Assembly (NCBI GenBank): GCA_937873695.1
Contig: CALMYL010000010.1
Coordinates: 1 to 64,000 of the forward strand
Direction of reading: 5' to 3'
DNA: 64,000 bases
Source: an uncultured Ignavibacteria bacterium
GTDB lineage: Bacteria > Bacteroidota > Ignavibacteria > Tepidaquicellales > OLB5
The first letter of the stretch is position 1; each line of letters starts with the position of its first letter. Under the pieces are notes generated by a model that saw only the letters and a program-made list of their open reading frames with translations, was not told the origin of the DNA and searched no databases. Position numbers and translations under genes: made by a program. Positions 8,418 to 17,660 of this stretch are shown here, piece by piece.

Positions 8418-10427
8418 ATGTCAGAATTTACAGACGAGATCAAAGACATCTTCTCCCCTTCAGGATTACTTTCAGGATTGGAAGGATTTGAATACCGCTC
8501 ACAGCAGCAGCAAATGGCGGTCAGTATAGCGGATTCACTGGAATCAGGTGAGCATAATATAATCGAAGCTCCGACAGGCGTTGGTAAATCACTGGCTTAC
8601 CTTGTGCCTGCAATACTGTTTGCGCTGCAAAATGAACGCAAAGCTATAATATCGACCTGTACAATCAACCTGCAGGAACAGCTTATCAATAAAGATATAC
8701 CTGCACTTGCTAAGATACTGCCTGTTGAATTCAAGTATGAAATTCTAAAAGGCCGGAACAATTATATTTGCACTAAACGCCTGAATAAGGCAATGATTGA
8801 GAAGAATTCCTTATTTATGACAAGCGAGCAGCAAACCCTGCAGAAGATATATGATTTTGTGAACAAAGAAGGCAAAGGTACAAGACAGGATATACCATTC
8901 CCCGTTGATGATGCAGTATGGACTGAAATTTTCGCAGAAGAAGGCGTATGCACGCAGAAATCATGCGGCGGAGCAGATACAAACTGTCACTACCAGCAGG
9001 CTAAACAAAGAATGAAAGATGCCGACCTGCTTGTGCTGAATCATCATTTATTTTTTACATTGTTCGGATTTTACGAGCGCGATTCTGAAGGTTACCTTTA
9101 CTTCAATGACTTTGTCATATTTGATGAAGCACATACAGTCGAGCAGATAGCGGCTGAAAGAGTTTCGCCATCGGTATCAAAAGAGCAGATAAGGTTCTGG
9201 CTGAATAAGTTATACAATCCCCGTACACAAAAAGGCTTTTTTTCAATGAAGCCTGCAGACAGATTAAAGAAAGCAATTGAAAATACTTACCAGGATAATG
9301 AGCATTTTTTCAAAATGCTGCATTCGCATGTTAATAATGTATACTCAGCACAGGCGCATAAAAGCGCAATCAGGATAAAGCAGCCGATAACTCTTGGTGT
9401 TGAACTGATGGAATCGTTACTTGAACTTACAATTGAGCTTAAGAAGGCTACTCCCCTGGCCAAGAATGATATTGAAGCAGATGAAATCAAAAATTATTTC
9501 ACCAAGTTCACAAGAATAAGAAACAATCTCGTATTTTTCCTTGAGCAGAAAAGTGATGAATATGTATACTGGATTGAGTATAAAGGCAGGGCAAGGAATA
9601 ATATTGATCTTTGCATATCACCTATTGATATGGCGGAGTACTTCCGCGAAAATATTTTCGCCAAGAACAGGCAATCCGTAATGACATCCGCAACACTTTC
9701 GACAAATAATACACTTGAGTTTTTTAAAAATTCAATCGGCGCTGTAGAAGTGCGCGGCGAAATTATCGAAACTCCGTTTGATTACGGCAGACAAATGAAG
9801 ATACATGTATACAGAGACATTCCGGAACCCGAAAAAGGCGCGAAGAAGAATATAAGTGAACTGCTGAATGAAAGTGACTTTGAAAAGATTCTTACAGGCA
9901 AAATAAAAGAGTGCGTAGAAAAAACAAGCGGCGGAGCACTTGTGCTTTTTACAAGCAATAAGCTGCTCAAATCAGCTTACAATAAACTGCTCGAAGAGTT
10001 TTTAGGTTCAGGTATCAATCTATATGCGCAGCATAACGGAATGCCGAATAACCGAATATTGCAGGAGTTCCGGGATGATGAAAATTCTGTTTTATTTGGT
10101 GTTGATAGTTTCTGGATGGGTGTTGATATACCGGGTCACAGCCTGCGGAATGTAATTGTTACAAAACTTCCCTTTGAAGTACCTGACCACCCGGTTATTG
10201 AAGCGAAGCTTGAATTCCTGCTGCAGAAGGGCGGCAACCCGTTTATGGATTACTCATTGCCAACTGCAATATTGAAATTTAAGCAGGGTGTAGGCAGACT
10301 CATACGAAGCAGGAATGATGAAGGTATTATCTGCATACTTGATAGCCGCATAATAAAAAAGCATTACGGCAGGCATTTCCTAAGCTCACTGCCTGAGTGT
10401 GAAGTGATAATTGAAAGTGATGATTGA
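8418..10427 (+). CDS. dinG: DinG/XPD-type ATP-dependent DNA helicase
   Basis: This 669-residue superfamily 2 helicase of the XPD/DinG type unwinds DNA 5' to 3' during repair or at R-loops. Walker A is APTGVGKS (GVGKS at 54-58), the Walker B DEAH lies near residue 235, and QGVGRLIRS is motif VI. Four cysteines (about 117, 178, 183 and 190; GVCTQKSCGG and TNCHY) fit the iron-sulphur cluster of this family. It has no N-terminal exonuclease domain, so it is not the DinG/epsilon fusion of Firmicutes. It is transcribed alone, and the ATG at 8418 is the natural start. Confidence 0.85.
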   Translation: MSEFTDEIKDIFSPSGLLSGLEGFEYRSQQQQMAVSIADSLESGEHNIIEAPTGVGKSLAYLVPAILFALQNERKAIISTCTINLQEQLINKDIPALAKILPVEFKYEILKGRNNYICTKRLNKAMIEKNSLFMTSEQQTLQKIYDFVNKEGKGTRQDIPFPVDDAVWTEIFAEEGVCTQKSCGGADTNCHYQQAKQRMKDADLLVLNHHLFFTLFGFYERDSEGYLYFNDFVIFDEAHTVEQIAAERVSPSVSKEQIRFWLNKLYNPRTQKGFFSMKPADRLKKAIENTYQDNEHFFKMLHSHVNNVYSAQAHKSAIRIKQPITLGVELMESLLELTIELKKATPLAKNDIEADEIKNYFTKFTRIRNNLVFFLEQKSDEYVYWIEYKGRARNNIDLCISPIDMAEYFRENIFAKNRQSVMTSATLSTNNTLEFFKNSIGAVEVRGEIIETPFDYGRQMKIHVYRDIPEPEKGAKKNISELLNESDFEKILTGKIKECVEKTSGGALVLFTSNKLLKSAYNKLLEEFLGSGINLYAQHNGMPNNRILQEFRDDENSVLFGVDSFWMGVDIPGHSLRNVIVTKLPFEVPDHPVIEAKLEFLLQKGGNPFMDYSLPTAILKFKQGVGRLIRSRNDEGIICILDSRIIKKHYGRHFLSSLPECEVIIESDD

Positions 10428-10431
10428 GATA

Positions 10432-10842
10432 TCAATAGATCCTGACTGAATCAAGTAAAAAAGTATTTTCAGGATTAATTAATTTTATCTTGTAATATCC
10501 GGGTTTTTCCGGTAATACATTATATGTTTCACAATAACCCGCGATTGCCTGAAGGCAGGCAGTATTCAAAATGTGTTTTCCTATTATTTTAATCGAAATA
10601 CCTTCGTTTATCGGGTTAACTTCATAATGTGAAACACTATAGCACAGATCAGGTCCAAGAGTGCCCAAAATTCCAATTCTCAATGAATCTAAAAGTGATA
10701 ATGAATCAGGAATATTCAGCGCATCAACTCTAGCATGGAAGTATTCTACATCTTTAGTTTCTTTGTTTACAAGAATATTGTTTGTATCACATGAAGCCAA
10801 AGTACTAATAAATGAAAGTAAGATAAGATATTGCCGTATCAT
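10432..10842 (-). CDS. Small putative lipoprotein, unknown function
   Basis: About 136 residues. From the ATG at 10842 it begins with a lipoprotein signal (MIRQYLILLSFISTLASC) whose lipobox is LASC, which decides this start over the longer frame from 10923. The mature part has no family I recognise. It contains a Cys-Tyr pattern (GPDLCYSVSHYEV, TACLQAIAGYCETYN) that could form disulphides. It should be anchored in the inner or outer membrane. Its stop lies 4 bases from the helicase stop, so the two genes converge. Confidence 0.65.
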   Translation of the reverse strand: MIRQYLILLSFISTLASCDTNNILVNKETKDVEYFHARVDALNIPDSLSLLDSLRIGILGTLGPDLCYSVSHYEVNPINEGISIKIIGKHILNTACLQAIAGYCETYNVLPEKPGYYKIKLINPENTFLLDSVRIY

Positions 10843-10961
10843 TTTAGTATGTGTAATTTTTCTGATATTTTTTTTAATCGGCATGAACTGAGCCGGATTC
10901 TGAATTTTCACCACAGTTAACACTTAATCAGTCTTAGTAACAAAGTTGCTCAACAATTTCG

Positions 10962-12242
10962 TTATTTTATCAAAACCATTTTTTTAGTCTCTGCAAAATC
11001 CCCTGCCTGTAATTTATAAAAATATATACCGCTTGGATAATCCGAAGCGTTCCATTCATATTTATAACTTCCAGGTGAGAGTTGTTCATTCACTAAAACT
11101 TGAATTTCCCTGCCAATCTGATCAAATACGGTCAGTTTCGAAAATGATGAGTAAGGAATATCAAAGTTAATACTTGTTACCGGATTAAATGGATTAGGGA
11201 AGTTTTGAGAAAGTGAAAATGTTTGAGGAATTTCTGTACTTGTTTGCTGAACAGCGGTAACTCCGCCGTTGGTAGTTTTTAAAATTGTTCCTGCATCGCC
11301 TACACAATAACCTACAGTATCATTCAAAAATTTAATGTCATAATAGACTATGTTTGTAAATGAAGCAGAGGCATTCATCCAGTTAATTCCTCCGTTGGTT
11401 GTTTTATAAATCTTACCGTACCCTGCAGAATATCCTGTATTTGCTGAAGGAAAGCTGAATGCTCCTTGCAGACCTCCGGGGCAGCACTGAGCTATACTCC
11501 AATTAAATCCACCGTTGGTAGACTTCCATATATATCCGCCTTCGCCTCCTGTGAAGCCTGTATTAGCATCTCTAAAAATAACGGAATATGCATTTCCGCC
11601 GAGCGGATTATATGACCAGTTTGTTCCACCGTTGGTTGTAACATAATGAAATCCATGTAGCGGAATTGATGTCCTGCGGGTTACAAAATGTCCGGTCAGT
11701 TCATTAACAAAATTCACCTCTGTAATGTATTCGGTAGGAACTAAAAATGTTTTTCTAACCCAATTCAGTCCGCTATTTGTGGTTTTATAAATTGCTGTAG
11801 CAGTTCCGTAAAACTCAACATCTACTAATGCTATCGAATACCATATATTTTCAGAATAGAAATTGCATCTGAAAAAACCCTGCAAAGAATCCATTACAAC
11901 AAAGTTTCCTGACCAGTTTTCGCCTGAATTCGTAGTCTTGTAAATGACTCCTTCTGTTCCTGTCCCTCCAATTGCATAACCTGTCTGTAAATTAAAGAAC
12001 TTAAGGGTGTAAAGAGCACCAAAATTTGAACTATTTTTTGAAATCCAGTTTAGACCGCCATTGGTAGATTTCAGAATGGTGCCGCTAAATCCGCATACTA
12101 AAACAGTATTTTCATCCAAAATAGCTAATGATTTTAGTGAAGAACCTGAACCACTGAATTGTTGAACCCATGATTGTGAGTAAGAAATGCCGTAAGTTAA
12201 GAATATAATTGTAAGTAAAACGTTAATCTTGGGGTGTTTCAT
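10962..12242 (-). CDS. YCF48-like beta-propeller protein with T9SS sorting domain
   Basis: This 426-residue protein has a signal peptide (INVLLTIIFLTYGISYS) and seven or so blades with GGLNWISK, GENWSGN, GLNWVRK, GTNWSYN, GFNWSIA and GINWMNA turns. Its T9SS sorting domain reads NFPNPFNPVTSINFDIP, FDQIGREIQVL, SGIYFYKLQ and KKMVLIK. The sequence between blades is unusually regular (KTTNGG repeated). A cggagggt ribosome-binding site lies just before the ATG. It is the third member of this local paralogue set. Its target ligand is not known; these are probably surface or secreted proteins. Confidence 0.85.
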   Translation of the reverse strand: MKHPKINVLLTIIFLTYGISYSQSWVQQFSGSGSSLKSLAILDENTVLVCGFSGTILKSTNGGLNWISKNSSNFGALYTLKFFNLQTGYAIGGTGTEGVIYKTTNSGENWSGNFVVMDSLQGFFRCNFYSENIWYSIALVDVEFYGTATAIYKTTNSGLNWVRKTFLVPTEYITEVNFVNELTGHFVTRRTSIPLHGFHYVTTNGGTNWSYNPLGGNAYSVIFRDANTGFTGGEGGYIWKSTNGGFNWSIAQCCPGGLQGAFSFPSANTGYSAGYGKIYKTTNGGINWMNASASFTNIVYYDIKFLNDTVGYCVGDAGTILKTTNGGVTAVQQTSTEIPQTFSLSQNFPNPFNPVTSINFDIPYSSFSKLTVFDQIGREIQVLVNEQLSPGSYKYEWNASDYPSGIYFYKLQAGDFAETKKMVLIK

Positions 12243-12285
12243 TAGGTTACCCTCCGTTTAAACGTATTAAACATAAATTCTTGTA

Positions 12286-12293
12286 CAAATATA
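12286..12293 (-). promoter_or_regulatory. -7 promoter box TATATTTG
   Basis: TATATTTG on the minus strand lies about 43 bases before the ATG at 12242. No TTG was found at the expected -33 spacing, so it is a weaker call than the sites at 8326 and 37694. Confidence 0.4.
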
Positions 12294-12350
12294 ACATGAA
12301 TTGTAAAAAAATGTTCTGTATAAAACGGGCTGATTAGTAGGTAACATATA

Positions 12351-12755
12351 CTACGCCCTCACCCATTTCAGCTCCATGGGGCCAGCCGAGAGTATCATTT
12401 CGCCGTGTTCAAAGCGGTATTTGCGGATCTCCGTTCCGCCTACCAGACTCTGTACAATGGCACCTTCAACATGATGCTTTATGACATGCTTTTCTTCATC
12501 TATTTCGTATTTCCCGAAATAGCCCATGTAACCAAGATTTTTTAAAGCCCATGCTAGATCCTTTAACTTCAACTTCTTTTCAGGCATATGCTCCAAAGGC
12601 AAGTCATGTGGCATCATTATCTGCGCTGACATATATTCTTCATCATAGAATAATATCGCTTTTACATGTCTGCCGAAAGGGAAAATTATTGTATCTTCGT
12701 GTCTGACAATTACTGACTTTAATTTCCACCTGCCTAAAAATTTTTGCTTTATCAT
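12351..12755 (-). CDS. Lipocalin-like domain protein
   Basis: This 134-residue protein resembles the lipocalin-like family PF13924. It starts with the typical FLGRWKLKSVIVRHEDT, has a middle ILFYDEEYMSAQIM and a glycine-rich GYMGYFGKYEIDEE, and ends with SAGPMELKWVRA. It is probably a small beta-barrel that binds a hydrophobic molecule, but the ligand is unknown. It has no signal peptide. Its stop is about 108 bases from the next gene's start on the left. Confidence 0.7.
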   Translation of the reverse strand: MIKQKFLGRWKLKSVIVRHEDTIIFPFGRHVKAILFYDEEYMSAQIMMPHDLPLEHMPEKKLKLKDLAWALKNLGYMGYFGKYEIDEEKHVIKHHVEGAIVQSLVGGTEIRKYRFEHGEMILSAGPMELKWVRA

Positions 12756-12782
12756 GTTTGAATAAATTTATATTTTTATACT

Positions 12783-12817
12783 CCCCTCTCCTTTGGAGAG
12801 GGGCCGGGGGTGAGGTC
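12783..12817. repeat. Dispersed palindrome, inverted orientation
   Basis: cccctctcctttggagagggg (12783-12803) is followed by ccgggggtgaggtc. This matches the reverse complement of the copy at 24655-24692 almost exactly. It lies between the stop of the gene at 12828 and the start of the gene at 12755. Confidence 0.85.
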
Positions 12818-12827
12818 TTTTTTTATT

Positions 12828-13952
12828 TTAACGTATCCTGTAAATCTTATCATCCCCTGATTTCGGAGAACCCCTGCCATCTTTATTACTGCTTGAAAAA
12901 TATATAAAGCCGTCCGGACCCTCGGTAATATCCCGAATCCTGCCATACTCCGTGGCAATTTTGGTGAATGATAATGCCTTCGTCCTGTCATTGGGGTCAA
13001 TTTTTACTACCATTATTCCATTCCCGCGCAGGCAACCAAAAAGGAAAGTATCTTTGAACTCAGCCAGCTTGCCTGATTTGTACACAAGCCCTGATGCAGG
13101 GGCTTCTGCGGGAGTAAATACAAGTATGGGTGAAACCATCCCTTCTTTGCTGTCGGTATGTGATACTTCCGGCCAGCCGTAATTGCCGCCTTTTACAATA
13201 ACATTAACCTCATCACCGCCGCCCGGTCCGTCAAATCCGCTGGGACCGTGCTCGGTCTGCCACATAATGTCCGTGCCGGGTACCCAGTCAATTCCCTGGG
13301 GATTGCGGTGACCGTAACTCCACACCGGCGAATTAGCAAACGGGTTATCCGCAGGTATTGTGCCATCGGGATTGATTCTGAGTATTTTTCCTTGAAGTTT
13401 ATCCAAATCCTGCGCAAATTTCCTTTCACCTGCATCGCCCGTTGTTATGTAAAGCTTATTATCGGGTCCGAATTTGATACGGCACCCTGCATGGAATCTT
13501 GCTGCAGGAATATTATCGAATATTGTCGTTTCTTCAGTTAATGAACTGCCATTATCTTTATATCTGACCACTTTGACCCACAAATCGCCCTCCTTTTCGT
13601 AAGCAAAGCTTACATAAATGAGCTTATTTGAAGCATATTCAGGGTCAAGAGTTAACCCCATAAGCCCTTCTTCAGAGCCGCTGGATACTTCTGAGAACGT
13701 TTTAATTGGCTCATCCTGCAATATACCACCGGTAATAACTCTCATTCTGCCTGGGCGTTCGTTTACCAGAATTCTTTCGTTAGAGATAAAAACAATACTC
13801 CATGGTACTTCAAGATCCTGCACAAATACTTCAGTTTGTGCGGCAGTTTTTTCTGAATTTTTAAAGCCGTTTTTATTGTTTTCACTTTCAGACTTGCAGC
13901 CCCCTGAAAACAAAAATGTAACAGATAGTATCAGATTTAATAATATATTCAT
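12828..13952 (-). CDS. PQQ-dependent sugar dehydrogenase-like (GSDH) lipoprotein
   Basis: This 374-residue protein has a lipoprotein signal (SVTFLFSGGC, lipobox SGGC) and a six-bladed GSDH/glucose-sorbosone dehydrogenase propeller. Signature pieces are LEVPWSIVFIS, EGLMGLTLDPEYASN, HAGCRIKFGPDNKLYITTGD, GKILRINPDGTIP, YGHRNPQGIDW and TEHGPSG. Members oxidise aldose sugars with PQQ in the periplasm, though many homologues have unproven substrates. The HNW/AxH catalytic region is present (FHAGCRI, GHRNPQG). No PQQ synthesis genes are in this window. Confidence 0.75.
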   Translation of the reverse strand: MNILLNLILSVTFLFSGGCKSESENNKNGFKNSEKTAAQTEVFVQDLEVPWSIVFISNERILVNERPGRMRVITGGILQDEPIKTFSEVSSGSEEGLMGLTLDPEYASNKLIYVSFAYEKEGDLWVKVVRYKDNGSSLTEETTIFDNIPAARFHAGCRIKFGPDNKLYITTGDAGERKFAQDLDKLQGKILRINPDGTIPADNPFANSPVWSYGHRNPQGIDWVPGTDIMWQTEHGPSGFDGPGGGDEVNVIVKGGNYGWPEVSHTDSKEGMVSPILVFTPAEAPASGLVYKSGKLAEFKDTFLFGCLRGNGIMVVKIDPNDRTKALSFTKIATEYGRIRDITEGPDGFIYFSSSNKDGRGSPKSGDDKIYRIR

Positions 13953-14153
13953 AACTGTAATAATATTTAAAGTTAGCTAACTAATACTAATAATGAAATA
14001 CATATATGAGGTTAAAGGTTGCAGTTTTACATTTGCTTTAAATGAAGCTGATTATTACAATAAATTTTAAAATTTGACTTATTTTTTGAAACTAAATCCA
14101 GTAATTTACCGTCATAATAACTATAAAGTACCATTTTTATCTCAAAAAGAAAT

Positions 14154-15497
14154 ATGAAGATATTTAAACTCTCAGTATTAATTATTGCGCTGAATATTAC
14201 AGGCTCACTTTATTCCCAGGAAATACAGGTTTCCTTAAAGGAAGCTATTGAGCATGCCTACAAAAATGACCCGAATATAAATAAGCTTGAAAATACTATT
14301 GAATTGCAGGAAAGCAGCCTGCGTGCTAATTATGGTAATTTATTCCCTGACCTGAAATTCTCAACCGGGTGGACACGCTCAAATACCGTGATCAACAACA
14401 GCTTTATAAACCAGAACGGTATACCTATTCCTGAGAGCAACGAAACATCAAACAACTTCTCACTTTCGTTAAGATCAGATGTAACAATTTTTGACGGAAT
14501 GACAAATTTTGATAAGATAGATCTTGCCAAGCAGACTAAAACCCAGTACCAGATACAGCTCCGCCAGCTGAAGCAGGATATTGCAGTGAAGATTATTTCA
14601 AGTTACATAGCCGTTCTAAAAAATCAGCAGATAGTCGTTATAAACGAAGCAACGCTGGCTGATTCACGTGCGCAGCTTGATCGTATTAAAATATTCGTTG
14701 AAGTGGGAAAAAGAACTCTTTCTGATGTTTATCAGCAGGATGTTGTTGTGGCACAGAATGAACTATTGGTTGAGCAGGCTAAAAATAACCTGAATAAATC
14801 AATTAGTGACCTCGCATATAACTCAAACCTGCCGCTTGAAAAAAATTACGCAGTAAACCCGTCTGAATTCAACACAGAAATTGCCTATGAGAACCTTGAA
14901 GCTTATGTTATACAGAATCAGAACACTGAAGGACTCGTCAGCAACGCTTTCAGGAACAGGTATGATATCAAAGCCAGAGTGCAGAACCTTGATCTGCTTC
15001 AAACCAATATTGATATCGCGAGGGGAACTCAGTACTTCCCTACTTTGACCGGATTCGGTTCATATTCCATGAACGGGAATAAGATTGACAATGTGACAAA
15101 TCAGCGTACATTTACCATTGGTTTAAACTTAAGTTACCCGATCTTTCAGGGATTCCAGCTTGATTATCAGAGACAAATTGCGTTAATAAATTATAAATCA
15201 GCCCAGGAAGATATTAAACTGGTTAAAAACCAGGTAGAGCTTCAGATAAAAAAAGCTATCCAGGACCTGAGATCATTACTTAAACAGATAGAAATTACTG
15301 ACAGGAATCTGGTGAACGCGCAGCAGAACAAACTGCTCGCTGAAGAGTCCTACAGGGTTGGTATTGGTACCGTACTTGACGTAAATACCGCAACAACCAA
15401 CCTGAACAATATTTTGATTAATAAATCAAACCTGATATACGATTTTATCAATGCCCAAAAAACTTTAGAGTATTACCAGGGAATATTGAATTATTAA
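14154..15497 (+). CDS. TolC-family outer-membrane efflux protein
   Basis: This 447-residue TolC-type trimeric channel subunit has an N-terminal signal peptide (ending TGSLYSQ) and two long alpha-helical hairpin repeats. Visible marks include SLKEAIEHAYKNDPNI, a conserved N-terminal YGNLFPDLKFSTGWT, TNFWQ-like helical stretches and ESYRVGIGTVLDVNTATTNL near the C-terminus. It forms the outer-membrane exit duct of a tripartite exporter. The next two genes supply the adaptor and the ATPase, so it probably works with them. It starts the export cluster, with no other gene upstream on this strand for 3.7 kb. Confidence 0.85.
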   Translation: MKIFKLSVLIIALNITGSLYSQEIQVSLKEAIEHAYKNDPNINKLENTIELQESSLRANYGNLFPDLKFSTGWTRSNTVINNSFINQNGIPIPESNETSNNFSLSLRSDVTIFDGMTNFDKIDLAKQTKTQYQIQLRQLKQDIAVKIISSYIAVLKNQQIVVINEATLADSRAQLDRIKIFVEVGKRTLSDVYQQDVVVAQNELLVEQAKNNLNKSISDLAYNSNLPLEKNYAVNPSEFNTEIAYENLEAYVIQNQNTEGLVSNAFRNRYDIKARVQNLDLLQTNIDIARGTQYFPTLTGFGSYSMNGNKIDNVTNQRTFTIGLNLSYPIFQGFQLDYQRQIALINYKSAQEDIKLVKNQVELQIKKAIQDLRSLLKQIEITDRNLVNAQQNKLLAEESYRVGIGTVLDVNTATTNLNNILINKSNLIYDFINAQKTLEYYQGILNY

Positions 15498-15553
15498 ACA
15501 TGCTGCAAAAAGTATCAAATTGATATAAAAGGAGAAATTTAAAATATATTTTT

Positions 15554-16861
15554 ATGGCAGATATTAAACCCGTAGTTAAGAAAAAGAAAAAAAGCAAAAA
15601 AGTACTCCTGTTTTCAATAATAGGAGTAGTTTTGTTGCTTATTATTGTTGCTGTGATCGCATCAGGTAAAAAAGATAAGATAGTCACTGTCCAGTCTGAA
15701 AAGGTAGTGAAACGCAGCATTACACAGGTGGTTTCCGGAACCGGTACAATCAACCCTGAAACTAAGGTCGATATCTCGGCTGAAATAAGCGGTGAAATTG
15801 TACAGCTTCCTTACAAGGAAGGCGATACCGTAAAAAAAGGCGACCTTCTTGTGAAAATTAAGGCTGAAACATACGGCGCAAGGATTAACCAGCAGCAGGC
15901 AGGCGTACAGTACTCACGTACACAAGTTGAAGTTGCTGAAAACAATCTTAAAAAAGCTGAGCTGGAGCTTCAGAGAACTGAGCAGCTTTTCCAAAGCGGA
16001 CTTGTCTCGCAGTCAGATCTTGATAACGCAAGAATTGCTTACCAGGTTGCAGTATCAAATGTAAAAAGTTCTAATGCCAATGTTAGGCAAAACCAGGCTT
16101 TGCTGCAGCAAAGCTCACAGGATCTTTCAAAAGCCACAATACGCTCTAACATGGATGGTATTGTGACAAAGCTGAATAATGAGATCGGTGAAAAAGTTGT
16201 AGGTACCCAGCAAATGGCGGGAAGTGTTATTATGACTGTATCAGACCTTTCAACCATGGATGCTGAAATTGAAGTGAGCGAAACAGATATCACAAGCGTT
16301 AAACTTGGTGATACCGCAGAAGTTGAAGTTGACGCGTTCCCCGACAGGTTGATAAAGGGTTACGTGTACGAAATTTCCAATTCGGCCAAATCAAAAGGCA
16401 CAGGTACACAGGAACAGGTAATTAATTTTATTGTTAAGATCAGGATCATTGACCAGGACGTTCAGCTTAAGCCGGGAATGTCATGCAATGCTGATATTAA
16501 AGTTAATTCCAAGGCAGATGTTATTGCTATTCCTATACAGTGCGTTACAGCCCGTGAAGAGGAAAAACAGGAGAACACTGAAAATGAGGATGTAAAAAGG
16601 AAGTCAGATGAAAACCTTAAGAAAAAAGAAAAGCCCAAGGAAGTTGTTTTCATTGTTGAAGAAGGCTCGCCTACAAAAGTGAAAATGGTTCAGGTTAAAA
16701 CAGGTATATCAGATGATAAGTATATTGAAGTTCTTGAAGGCTTGCAGCCTGAGCAGGTTGTTGTGAAGGGTCCGTACAAAGCAATAAGTAAGGAGCTTGA
16801 AGAAGGAACTGTAATAAAAGTTGATAACGAAATTAAGAAAAAGACTGATAAGGAAGAGTAA
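15554..16861 (+). CDS. MacA/HlyD-type periplasmic adaptor
   Basis: This 435-residue membrane fusion protein has an N-terminal membrane segment (about 20-37) followed by a barrel-sandwich/lipoyl half (SGTGTINPETKVDISA, GEIVQLPYKEGDTVKKG), an alpha-helical hairpin (residues about 110-190) and a beta-barrel region. It couples an inner-membrane ABC pump to the TolC channel. The region before the last domain has a lysine/glutamate-rich linker (EEEKQENTENEDVKRKSDEN), which is unusually long and charged. It follows the TolC gene after 56 bases and precedes the ATPase by 24 bases. Confidence 0.85.
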   Translation: MADIKPVVKKKKKSKKVLLFSIIGVVLLLIIVAVIASGKKDKIVTVQSEKVVKRSITQVVSGTGTINPETKVDISAEISGEIVQLPYKEGDTVKKGDLLVKIKAETYGARINQQQAGVQYSRTQVEVAENNLKKAELELQRTEQLFQSGLVSQSDLDNARIAYQVAVSNVKSSNANVRQNQALLQQSSQDLSKATIRSNMDGIVTKLNNEIGEKVVGTQQMAGSVIMTVSDLSTMDAEIEVSETDITSVKLGDTAEVEVDAFPDRLIKGYVYEISNSAKSKGTGTQEQVINFIVKIRIIDQDVQLKPGMSCNADIKVNSKADVIAIPIQCVTAREEEKQENTENEDVKRKSDENLKKKEKPKEVVFIVEEGSPTKVKMVQVKTGISDDKYIEVLEGLQPEQVVVKGPYKAISKELEEGTVIKVDNEIKKKTDKEE

Positions 16862-16885
16862 TCCTCCGGAAGGAACAGCATCACA

Positions 16886-17614
16886 GTGGAAGAAATCATA
16901 AAAACCAAAGATATTGTTAAGCTATACGTTATGGGTACCGAAGAGCTTTATGCTCTCAAAGGTGTATCAATGACAATTCACAAAAATGAGTATGTCGCAA
17001 TCATGGGTCCTTCGGGTTCGGGTAAATCTACATTCATGAATATTATAGGATGCCTTGATACACCAACATCCGGCTCATATGAGCTAAGCGGGCAGAATGT
17101 AAGCGAAATGGATGATAATGAGCTTGCAACAGTCAGGAATAAGGAAATTGGATTCGTTTTCCAGACTTTTAATCTCCTCCCCCGCTCAAATGCCCTTCAT
17201 AACGTTGAGCTGCCTTTGATATATTCCGGTATTTCGCGCAGTACAAGAATTGAAATGGCAGAGCAGGCTCTTGTGAATGTTGGTTTGCAGGATAGAATGA
17301 CCCATAAGCCAAATGAACTTTCCGGCGGGCAAAGACAGCGCGTTGCAATTGCCAGAGCGCTGGTGAATAACCCATCAATAATCCTGGCTGATGAGCCGAC
17401 CGGTAATCTTGATTCAAAGACCGGTGATGAAATAATGGAATTATTTGATAACCTGCATTCGCTTGGAAATACTATTATTTTAGTAACCCATGAAGATTTT
17501 ATAGCTGAACATGCACACAGGGTTATTAAACTTAGAGATGGATTGATTGAAACCGATAAGATCACAGAAAAAGGTCTGAAGTATCAAAATAACAAGGCAG
17601 CAGTAACTGCTTAA
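16886..17614 (+). CDS. MacB/LolD-type ABC transporter ATPase
   Basis: This 242-residue ATPase has a complete motif set: Walker [11 protein letters not shown]-loop (VFQTFNLLP), signature [15 protein letters not shown], Walker [12 protein letters not shown] and the H-loop VTHE. It belongs to the lolD/macB/ftsE branch, whose members drive mechanotransmission rather than classic substrate import. Its start is GTG at 16886. It is encoded separately from the permeases, unlike MacB of E. coli, and probably serves one or both permeases at 19193 and 21284. Confidence 0.85.
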   Translation: MEEIIKTKDIVKLYVMGTEELYALKGVSMTIHKNEYVAIMGPSGSGKSTFMNIIGCLDTPTSGSYELSGQNVSEMDDNELATVRNKEIGFVFQTFNLLPRSNALHNVELPLIYSGISRSTRIEMAEQALVNVGLQDRMTHKPNELSGGQRQRVAIARALVNNPSIILADEPTGNLDSKTGDEIMELFDNLHSLGNTIILVTHEDFIAEHAHRVIKLRDGLIETDKITEKGLKYQNNKAAVTA

Positions 17615-17660
17615 AGTTAATTGTGTAAAAATAATTTTTCATTAAACAAATGAGGTAATT

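Noticed and set aside
12776-13000. A 74-codon minus-strand frame
   Set aside because: It lies mostly inside the GSDH-like gene in another frame and ends in translated palindrome.
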